This document shows positions 35,277 to 42,344 of a DNA stretch of 64,000 bases, in pieces. Made by a program: the position numbers and the translations under genes. Where the stretch lies: contig QQVE01000059.1 in assembly GCA_003389325.1 (NCBI GenBank), positions 62,001-126,000 of the forward strand. Direction: 5' to 3'. The stretch comes from Planctomycetota bacterium (lineage in GTDB: Bacteria; Planctomycetota; Planctomycetia; Pirellulales; PALSA-1355). Below the pieces are notes generated by a model. The model had not been told where the DNA came from and ran no database searches. It saw only the letters and a program-made list of their open reading frames with translations. Position 1 is the first letter of the stretch. The number at the start of each line of letters is the position of its first letter.

Positions 35277-36353
35277 TTATTTCGCTTTCACGCCCACCGC
35301 GCGCTGGGAGCGGGCGTGGTCCTTGTGCCGCGGCGTCGGATCCTCGCCGGCGGCCGCGACCGGCGTCGAGTGGCCGTTGGTATCGCGCTGGGCGGATGCC
35401 TCGCCGTCGCGATCCGATGCGTCGCGAGAGGAACACTCCTCGCTGCGCGACTCGACGTGCTGTCCCTCGTGCTGCAGCAGTTCGATGAACCGCCGCGTGG
35501 TACTGCCCAGCTCCTTGCCCCGACGATGGATAATGCCCAGTGGACGCACCAATTCGTCGGTCGATAGCGGCACCATCACGAGCGAGCCGGTCTCCACTTC
35601 GCGCACGACCGTCGGCTCGGGCAGGAGGGCCACGCCGGCGTCGATCTCGATGGCTCGCTTGATCGTCTCGATGTTGTCGAACTCCATCGTCACGCGCGCT
35701 TCGGCGTCGTGCAGCGACAGAACGCGATCGATCTCCCGGCGAATCGTCAGATCGCTATCGAAGCCGATCATCGTTTCGCCCGCCAGATCCGACAGCGCCA
35801 CGGTCTGATACGCGGCCAGCCGATGCCCGGGGGCACAGACCAGCGCCATCGGTTCCTCGCGCCAGCCGATGGCCTCGATGGTGCGCGAAGCGCGAGGATA
35901 GCTGACCAGCCCCAAATCGGCATGATCCTTCTCCACGGCTTCATAGACGCGGTGCGGATGCTGGTACTCGAGCCGCACGTTGGCCTTGGGGTATTGCGCC
36001 AGAAACTGCTGCAGGTAGCGGCTCATGTGATGCAGGCCGACCGAATAGATCGACACCACGCGCACCCGGCCGGAAACCTCTTCATGCAGCGTGCGCACCT
36101 GGTCCTCCAGCGCGTCGTAGCGCTGGACCAGTTTGCGACAGCCCTCGTAGTAGGTCTCGCCCTCGGGCGTCAGCACAAAGGGGCGCTTCGAGCGGTCGAT
36201 CAACTTGACGCCCAAGCGACGCTCCAACTGATTCACGACTTGGCTGGCGCCGGATTGCGAAATGCCGTTCTCGCCGGCAGCGCGCGAGAAGCTCCGCCAG
36301 CCGACGACATCGCAAAAAACCTTAAGGGCCTTCAACTGCATGGCCGGCGCCAT
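35277..36353 (-). CDS. LysR-family regulator, probable control of gltBD
   Basis: 358 residues. The N-terminal winged helix-turn-helix is typical: VFCDVVGWRSFSRAAGENGI, then SQSGASQVVNQLERRLGVKL. The effector domain runs from about residue 90 to 300. Behind it is an unusual tail of about 60 charged, disordered residues (SRSEECSSRDASDRDGEAS and onwards). The gene is 29 nt upstream of gltB in the same direction, so it is co-transcribed with gltBD. In Bacillus the LysR protein GltC controls gltAB; a similar role here is likely but not shown. Start at the ATG 36353 or 36341. Confidence 0.9.
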   Translation of the reverse strand: MAPAMQLKALKVFCDVVGWRSFSRAAGENGISQSGASQVVNQLERRLGVKLIDRSKRPFVLTPEGETYYEGCRKLVQRYDALEDQVRTLHEEVSGRVRVVSIYSVGLHHMSRYLQQFLAQYPKANVRLEYQHPHRVYEAVEKDHADLGLVSYPRASRTIEAIGWREEPMALVCAPGHRLAAYQTVALSDLAGETMIGFDSDLTIRREIDRVLSLHDAEARVTMEFDNIETIKRAIEIDAGVALLPEPTVVREVETGSLVMVPLSTDELVRPLGIIHRRGKELGSTTRRFIELLQHEGQHVESRSEECSSRDASDRDGEASAQRDTNGHSTPVAAAGEDPTPRHKDHARSQRAVGVKAK

Positions 36354-36631
36354 CCGATCAGAATTTTAAATAGAGCTTCGACTCAGGATTTGAGGGGAAC
36401 ATATTAAGCTAGACGTCGTTGGGCCGGGCGTCAAGCAGTTTTTCCACTGACAAGCACGGCGATTACGGCTTCCCCCTGAAGCGGCCGAGATTCGAGCTAA
36501 ACCGCCTTCCGGTGGCCGCTTACTACCCACCGCTGTCCCGCCGGGCGGTATCAGGATTCCTGCTGCAAGCATCGCGCGTAGCGCGTGCAACTACACACCC
36601 CTCCTCAGGGCAGGTGCACCGCAACAAAGAG

Positions 36632-36664
36632 AACGACGCGCGTCCCTCGGGGACGCGCGTCGTT
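36632..36664 (-). terminator. hairpin terminator behind the cyclophilin gene
   Basis: AACGACGCGCGTCCC (36632-36646) pairs perfectly with 36650-36664 around a 3-nt loop. Read on the minus strand it follows the stop of the cyclophilin gene by 49 nt and is followed by CTCTTTGTTG, a weak T-rich stretch. The rest of the spacer 36354-36713 shows no gene. Confidence 0.65.
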
Positions 36665-36713
36665 GCGAGAGAAATATCGAAAAACGGGCCGGGATCGACC
36701 CGAGAGACTCGGG

Positions 36714-37847
36714 CTATTCAGCCGTCCGAATCGGGTTGGCGTACGGATTCCGGCCGTCTAAGGGGACACGCTTCCGCACGACAGTGGCCCGCGTAATCTT
36801 GTCGATCTCCTCGGGCGGCTGGGGTTCGGTACGTTCCAGTTCGGCCAACACGTCCATGCCTTCGGTCACGTGGCCGAACACCGTGTGCTTGCCGTCCAAA
36901 TGCGGGGTCGGCACAAACGTGAGGAAGAACTGCGAACCACCCGAATCGGGTGCCGCGGTCTTGGCCATGCTGAGACTGCCGCGGAAGTGCTTGCGGTGGT
37001 TCTCCTGGCGGCACTCATCGGGGATGGTGAAGCCGGGGCCTCCGGAGCCGTCGCCGCTGGGGTCGCCGCCCTGGGCCATGAAGCCGGGGATCACGCGGTG
37101 GAAGTTCAGCCCGTCGTAGAAGCCACGTTCGACCAGGTTGATGAAGTTGGCGACGGTGTTGGGTGCCTGGTTCTCGAACAGCGTCAGGACGATATCGCCC
37201 TTGGTCGTCTCGAGCTTGACCTGAGGCAATTGCTTGTTGGGGGGCAATCCCGGACCCTCCTCGGCTTCGCGGAGGGTCTTCTCCCGCGACCACATCTCTT
37301 TGTACTTGTCGACCATGCCCAGATAGCGGGCGCCGCTGTCGTTGATCACGCCTTTCTCGCTGGCGGCCTTGAGATGCTTTTCGGCCGCCTCGTAATCATT
37401 CGTGTTGAAGAATGCCAGGCCGGCCAAGAGGTCGAGAGCCTGATGGTCGCAGTTGTTGTCCACGAGAAGCTGGGCCACCTCGGCGGCGTTCTCGTAGTCG
37501 TCTTTCGTCACCGAGTCAGAAAGCGAGGCGATGAGAAAATCGCTGACCTGCTGATCCTGATTCGGCGCCGCCGCATATGCTTTTTTGGCCGCTTCCTTCA
37601 ACGGCTCGATCAGCGCCATGGCCTGCTCGCGCAACTGTTCCGCTTCGGCCATCAGCGCCTGCTTGTCGGCCGATTTGTCGTTCTGGTATTGCTGCCTCAC
37701 GGCAGAGAAACGAGCCAGGTTCTGCTTCCACCTGGCCATCAGCGTCGTAAAGTCGTCGGCCGGGGCCGGACCCTTCTGCTGAGCGGCGCCGATCGAGGGC
37801 ACCAGGACCAAACACAATACGAAGGCATACAGCGAACGGCGATTCAT
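36714..37847 (-). CDS. secreted peptidyl-prolyl cis-trans isomerase (cyclophilin)
   Basis: 377 residues from the ATG at 37847 with TAGGA about 6 nt upstream. A signal peptide is clear (SLYAFVLCLVLVPSIGAAQQ). Residues 25-200 are helical with TPR-like character (EVAQLLVDNNCDHQALDLLA and YEAAEKHLKAASEKGVINDS). The cyclophilin domain fills the C-terminal half: VKLETTKGDIVLTLFENQAP, then FHRVIPGFMAQGGDP, GGSQFFLTFVPTPHLDGKH and TVFGHVTEGMDVLAELE. It would help fold exported proteins in the periplasm. The upstream open frame beyond 37847 is non-coding and overlaps the divergent rsmD region. Confidence 0.92.
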   Translation of the reverse strand: MNRRSLYAFVLCLVLVPSIGAAQQKGPAPADDFTTLMARWKQNLARFSAVRQQYQNDKSADKQALMAEAEQLREQAMALIEPLKEAAKKAYAAAPNQDQQVSDFLIASLSDSVTKDDYENAAEVAQLLVDNNCDHQALDLLAGLAFFNTNDYEAAEKHLKAASEKGVINDSGARYLGMVDKYKEMWSREKTLREAEEGPGLPPNKQLPQVKLETTKGDIVLTLFENQAPNTVANFINLVERGFYDGLNFHRVIPGFMAQGGDPSGDGSGGPGFTIPDECRQENHRKHFRGSLSMAKTAAPDSGGSQFFLTFVPTPHLDGKHTVFGHVTEGMDVLAELERTEPQPPEEIDKITRATVVRKRVPLDGRNPYANPIRTAE

Positions 37848-38022
37848 GACGGATCCTAGCCTGGGGTCATTCGTGGGCGTGGAGTATCGATGCGGGTCGA
37901 GCATCAACCGGCGATCAAGTATATTCAAGCATAGCAGAATTCGGGTTCGCGGCAGGGGGCGGGCACCGCCAAAAGCCGGCCGATTTGTTGCCAGCACCGG
38001 TCCTTATCCCACGGTTTGGGGT

Positions 38023-38661
38023 GTGGCGCGTCATCGAAAAAACGCCGCTGATCAGCACGACCGATCCTCGGCATCCGCACCCGCCTTCCTACGCATCGTG
38101 GGTGGCGACCTAAGAGGGCGAAAGCTCCTCTATACTGGTGATATACGCACCCGGCCCATGAAGGATCGCGTGCGGGAGGCGATTTTCAACCTGTTGGGCC
38201 CGGATATTCGCGACCACCACGCGATCGATCTGTTCGCCGGAACCGGGGCCCTGGGGTTCGAGGCCCTCAGCCGCGGTGCCCGGCAGGCCACCTTTGTCGA
38301 ACAGCACTTCCCCACGGCCCGGGTCGTACGCCAGAATGCCGCCTTGCTGGGCGTGACCGACCGCTGCCGCGTGGAATCGGGCAACGTTTTCCTGTGGGCT
38401 CGAACGGCCCTGGCCGACGCGCGCGACCCGTGGATCGTGTTCTGCTCGCCGCCCTATGCCTTTTACATCGAGCGGCGGGAGGAAATGATCGATCTGCTTG
38501 CCGGCCTCATCGAGCGCGCCCCCGGCGGCAGCGTGTTCGTGGTCGAATCCGATCGCCGGTTCGACACGAGCATGCTTCCCGGGCAGCTCAACTGGGACAT
38601 GCGAAGCTACCCGCCGGCCGTGGTAGCCCTGGGGCGGATGTCCACCGAAGACGAACCGTAG
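38023..38661 (+). CDS. rsmD: 16S rRNA (guanine966-N2)-methyltransferase-like protein
   Basis: 212 residues from a GTG at 38023, chosen because the protein then starts with a short basic segment (ARHRKNAADQH) before LRIVGGDLRGRKL, the usual start of RsmD. The open frame reaches back to 37846. The SAM motif is HAIDLFAGTGALGFEALSRG and the RTRPMKDRVREAIFN stretch is an RsmD hallmark. The catalytic motif, normally DPPY/F, reads VFCSPPYAFY, with serine in the first place. It methylates G966 of 16S rRNA in family members. The gene is followed after 38 nt by a cupin gene. Confidence 0.85.
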   Translation: MARHRKNAADQHDRSSASAPAFLRIVGGDLRGRKLLYTGDIRTRPMKDRVREAIFNLLGPDIRDHHAIDLFAGTGALGFEALSRGARQATFVEQHFPTARVVRQNAALLGVTDRCRVESGNVFLWARTALADARDPWIVFCSPPYAFYIERREEMIDLLAGLIERAPGGSVFVVESDRRFDTSMLPGQLNWDMRSYPPAVVALGRMSTEDEP

Positions 38662-38699
38662 CGCCCAGCCGACGCCCGACACCCAAGGAACCGAAGACG

Positions 38700-39065
38700 A
38701 TGGATATCCAAAACCTCGATCGCGTGGAAGCGTTCACGACCAAAGACGGCTCTGAGATTCGCGAGCTGCTGGCACACCGCAATTCGTGCATCGTGAACCA
38801 GAGCCTGGCGGAAGCCCGGCTGCCGCCTGGCGCCAGCACCACGCCCCACTACCATCCCCGCACTGAAGAAATCTACTACATCCTGACGGGCGAAGGCCGG
38901 ATGCGGATCGCCGAGGAGACCCAAGCGGTGGGTCCCGGCGACGCCATCGCCATTCCTCCGGGCAAGGAACATGAGATCACGAACGTCGGTTCCGAAACGC
39001 TCGTCTTTCTATGCTGCTGCGCGCCGGCGTACGAGCACACCGACACGGTGCTCGTCGAGTCGTAG
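38700..39065 (+). CDS. small cupin-domain protein
   Basis: 121 residues from the ATG at 38700 with AAGGAACC upstream. A single cupin barrel: the metal-binding motif 1 is TTPHYHPRTEEIYYILTGEG (two histidines and a glutamate) and motif 2 is GDAIAIPPGKEHEITNVGSE. The residues for a bound metal are present. Single-domain cupins have many roles (isomerase, dioxygenase, sensor), and nothing here points to one. It lies 38 nt after rsmD and is probably co-transcribed with it. Confidence 0.87.
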   Translation: MDIQNLDRVEAFTTKDGSEIRELLAHRNSCIVNQSLAEARLPPGASTTPHYHPRTEEIYYILTGEGRMRIAEETQAVGPGDAIAIPPGKEHEITNVGSETLVFLCCCAPAYEHTDTVLVES

Positions 39066-39082
39066 CCGAGACACCGGGTGAC

Positions 39083-40480
39083 TCAAGCATCCTCTTCGCC
39101 GGCGCCGGCCAGCTTCTTGCGCAGCGTGGCGCGATGGATGCCCAGCGTGTCGGCCGCCGCCGCGCGATTTCCCGAAGTGCGGGAGAGCACGGTCTCGAAC
39201 AACGAAGGTTCGACCTGGGACAACAACGCCTGATAGAGCCGGCCGTGGGAAGAGCCTTGGGCCAGGCGCTGCTGCGTCCAGGCCCGTACGGCGACCGCCA
39301 ATCGGTCGCCGGCCCCGCCGGTGGGCTCCAACTCGCTGGCCGGCGGCAGGTGCTCCACGCCGATCTCGCCTCCGCGGGCCAACAACATGCCGTGCTCGAC
39401 CGCGTGCCGAAGTTGACGCACGTTGCCGGGCCAAGGGCGTCGGCAGAGTTCTGCCAGCGCGGCTTCGGACAGCCTCGGTGCGGAAGCGGACCCGCGGTGT
39501 GCCAGCCTTAGAAAATGCTCCGCCAGAAGCGGGATGTCTTCGACGCGTTCGCGCAGCGGCGGCAGCGCGATCTCGAAGGCCGCCAGGCGGTAGTACAGAT
39601 CGCGGCGCAAGGCCGGTTTCTCGCCGGAGTCGTTTAAGGGGCGGTTCGTCGCGGCGATCACGCGAAACGACGTCGCCCGCGGTTCGGCGCTACCCACAGG
39701 CACCAGTTCGTGTTGCTCGAGCACGCGCAGCAGCTTCACCTGGACGCTGGGAGGAATGTCGCCGGCCTCGTCGAAGAACACCGTGGCGCCGTCGGCCAAC
39801 TCGAGCATGCCCTGCCGTTCTCCTTCGGCGCCGGTGTAGGCACCCCGCACGTGGCCGAACAGTTCGCTCTCGACGAGCGACGGACTGAGTGAGGCCAAGT
39901 GAATCGGCACGAACGGCCGGTCGGCTCGCGACGAGTGGCGGTGCACGGCGCGGGCCACGAGCTCCTTGCCGGTGCCGCTTTCGCCGGTAATCAGCACCGA
40001 AGCGTCGGTCGGCGATACCAATGCGATGCGCTTGAACACTTCCTGCATCGCGGGGCTCGTGCCGAGCAGCTCGGCGTGCGTCGCCCCGGGCTCGCTCTGC
40101 TCGGACGAACGGGCGGGAGCGCGGTGGGCCAGAGCCCGATCGATCACGATGGCGGCCTGTTCCAAGTCGAACGGCTTTGCCAGGTAGTCGAATGCCCCGT
40201 TGCGCATCGCCGTGACGGCGACATCGAGGTTGCCGAAGGCCGTGATCACGACGATCGGAATCGGTCCGGCCAGGTCGCGCAGGCGCTGCATGGCGGTCAG
40301 GCCATCCATGCCTGGCAGGCGTACGTCGAGCACGACCAGATCGGGCGTCCGCCGCGCGACGGTCTCGAGCGCCTCTTCGGCGCTGGCCGCCACGCTCACG
40401 TCGTGGCCCGATTCCGACAGCAGCCGCTTGAGGCCCCAGCAGATGCTTTCTTCGTCGTCGACAACTAGCACGTGACTCAT
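39083..40480 (-). CDS. sigma54-dependent response regulator (NtrC family)
   Basis: 465 residues in three domains. The receiver domain has phosphorylation site D52 in LVVLDVRLPGMDG. The AAA+ domain has Walker A GESGTGKE (166-173) and the sigma54 contact loop, which reads GAYTGA (213-218) instead of the common GAFTGA. The C-terminal Fis-type helix-turn-helix is GNRAAAADTLGIHRATLRKK. It activates sigma54-RNA polymerase promoters when phosphorylated by the kinase encoded 11 nt upstream. Targets are unknown; I see no clear -24/-12 promoter beside it. Confidence 0.95.
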   Translation of the reverse strand: MSHVLVVDDEESICWGLKRLLSESGHDVSVAASAEEALETVARRTPDLVVLDVRLPGMDGLTAMQRLRDLAGPIPIVVITAFGNLDVAVTAMRNGAFDYLAKPFDLEQAAIVIDRALAHRAPARSSEQSEPGATHAELLGTSPAMQEVFKRIALVSPTDASVLITGESGTGKELVARAVHRHSSRADRPFVPIHLASLSPSLVESELFGHVRGAYTGAEGERQGMLELADGATVFFDEAGDIPPSVQVKLLRVLEQHELVPVGSAEPRATSFRVIAATNRPLNDSGEKPALRRDLYYRLAAFEIALPPLRERVEDIPLLAEHFLRLAHRGSASAPRLSEAALAELCRRPWPGNVRQLRHAVEHGMLLARGGEIGVEHLPPASELEPTGGAGDRLAVAVRAWTQQRLAQGSSHGRLYQALLSQVEPSLFETVLSRTSGNRAAAADTLGIHRATLRKKLAGAGEEDA

Positions 40481-40491
40481 CGCGTACCCTT

Positions 40492-41934
40492 TCAGGTTCT
40501 CAGTTGTTCAGCGCGTGCGTCGGGCAGGTGGGCGTCGGCGGCGCTCTCGCGGATCGCGGCGGTCACGATCGGCAACCTTGCCTCGAAACAGGTCGCCTCG
40601 CCCGGCACGTAGCGCAGCGTGCCGCCATGGGCCTCGGCAATCTGACGCGCGACGGTTAGCCCCAGGCCGATGCCTTCCGGCTTGCTGGTGGCGAACGGCT
40701 CGAACAGCCGCGCGGCGAGCTGCTCGTCGGGCCCGGGCCCCGAGTCGAGCACGCGCAGGACCAGCTCATCTCCGGCGTGGTGCGCTTCGACGCGAACCCA
40801 ACCGCCGCCGCCGGCCGCCTCGACGGCATTGAGCACGAGGTTCATCAGCAGTTGCCGTAGTTGCTCGGCATCGGCGAGCAGCGCGGCGCTGTTCTCTTCC
40901 GCCTTCGGCAGTCGAAGCGTCACGTTGCGGTGGGCACACGGCGGACCCACCAGTGCCGCGATATCCTCCAACGCGTCATCCAATCGGCACGTCTCGCGGT
41001 GCGGCTCCGAGGGCTGACCGGCGGTGAGGAACCGTTGCAGGTGTGTCTCAGTCATCGCGAGCTGGCGCAAGGCCACATCCAGGCTGTCTTGATCTACTTC
41101 CCGACAATGGCGGCGGTGCAACTGGACGGCGATGCGTGCTCCGGTGACGGCATTCCGCAGCTCGTGAGCCAGTCCACCACTGAGCTGCCCCAGCAGCGAC
41201 AGCCGCTCGGATCGCTTGATCACCCGGCGCAGTTCGTCGAGCTGGCCGCCGAGCGAGTTGACCGACCGCACCAGGTCGCCCAACTCGTCGTTGCGGGCGG
41301 GAACCTCGAGAGGAATGAAATCGCCCTGCACGAGCCGGCCCAATTGGCGGCGCAGCTCGAGAATCGGACGCGTCATGCGTCGGGCGATGGCGATCGCCAA
41401 TGCGGCCACGACCACCAGCAGCAGCCCTCCCACGACGAGCGGTGGATAGGCGGCTTCCCACCGCGCAGTACGCAGATGGCTCTGCGGATAAAGAATGTGC
41501 AATCGCATCGTGCGCCTGGACGTGCCGCGCGGGGCGATGGGCACGGCGGCGTGCGCGTATTGCATGTCGGCGAGGCGAACCGTGCCCCCCAGGCGAAACG
41601 ACTCCTCGGCGTTTTCACCGGGTGGAGACCTGTCCTCAACCGATGGCAATGCTGCCGGATCGACTCCTTGCAGGCTGGCAGCCCGCACGCGCCCCCGCTC
41701 GTCGAGCAGCAGAAACTCGGCGCCGGAGAGGCCGCGCGTTTGGCGAAGCACCGAATCGGTGAGCGGAAAGTGCGCCTCCTGCAGCGTCCGGGCCACCTCC
41801 GACAACTGATGCTCGATGCGCAACTGCGTGCGGCGAGCCGACAGCACGGCATCGAGGATGCTCACGCCCACCACGACCGCCAGCATCACGCCGGCAAAGG
41901 GAAACAGAATTTGATAGCGCAGCGGCCAGCGCAT
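40492..41934 (-). CDS. sensor histidine kinase
   Basis: 480 residues from the ATG at 41934, with AGGAG (41941-41945 on the minus strand) 6 nt upstream. Two membrane helices (about 9-30 and 165-185) enclose a periplasmic sensor domain of about 130 residues; a HAMP segment follows (186-240). The H box is LAHELRNAV with H257, and the ATP-binding part has LLMNLVLNAVEAAGGGGWVR and EGIGLGLTVARQIAEAHGG. It is co-transcribed with the NtrC-type regulator. The signal is unknown. Confidence 0.93.
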   Translation of the reverse strand: MRWPLRYQILFPFAGVMLAVVVGVSILDAVLSARRTQLRIEHQLSEVARTLQEAHFPLTDSVLRQTRGLSGAEFLLLDERGRVRAASLQGVDPAALPSVEDRSPPGENAEESFRLGGTVRLADMQYAHAAVPIAPRGTSRRTMRLHILYPQSHLRTARWEAAYPPLVVGGLLLVVVAALAIAIARRMTRPILELRRQLGRLVQGDFIPLEVPARNDELGDLVRSVNSLGGQLDELRRVIKRSERLSLLGQLSGGLAHELRNAVTGARIAVQLHRRHCREVDQDSLDVALRQLAMTETHLQRFLTAGQPSEPHRETCRLDDALEDIAALVGPPCAHRNVTLRLPKAEENSAALLADAEQLRQLLMNLVLNAVEAAGGGGWVRVEAHHAGDELVLRVLDSGPGPDEQLAARLFEPFATSKPEGIGLGLTVARQIAEAHGGTLRYVPGEATCFEARLPIVTAAIRESAADAHLPDARAEQLRT

Positions 41935-41976
41935 GGCGATCTCCTGTGCGGGACGCAAACTCGACCCGCAACGCCC

Positions 41977-42005
41977 ATTTTATGACGGCTGCTGGTGCCC
42001 ATCAA
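41977..42005 (-). promoter_or_regulatory. promoter of the kinase-regulator pair
   Basis: On the minus strand TTGATG (42000-42005) and TAAAAT (41977-41982) are separated by 17 nt, about 35-40 nt before the kinase ATG. The remainder of the divergent spacer up to 42344 shows no gene. Confidence 0.6.
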
Positions 42006-42344
42006 TGAAGCGCCGCCAGCGCGTAAGCGCATGCACCCTGCCGGGCATTTGGATTGCCGTCGGGCGCCAGCGTCAAAGTCGGGGCAGTTTGCCTGAGTGG
42101 AATGCCCGCTGGGGGCAAGAAGCCGCGTAGCGAGCGATCCATCTGTCAATCCAGAAACAGTGTCCACTCGCCCGGCACGACTACCGATTCTAAGGAAGTG
42201 CAGGATCGTGCGGTCCCGTTGCGCGGGGTCCGATTCGGCACGGAAGCTTTGCACCCCCGGCGCCCCACGCGATCCGCCTTCAGCTCCCACGAAGGCAGCG
42301 GCAACCCCACGGCGCCTCCGACGCACGCACGAGGAATCTGGCGG

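Noticed and set aside
35248..35436. N-terminal extension of gltB
   Set aside because: The extra 63 codons overlap the LysR gene and have shadow-like arginine-rich text; the ATG at 35247 gives the expected short propeptide.
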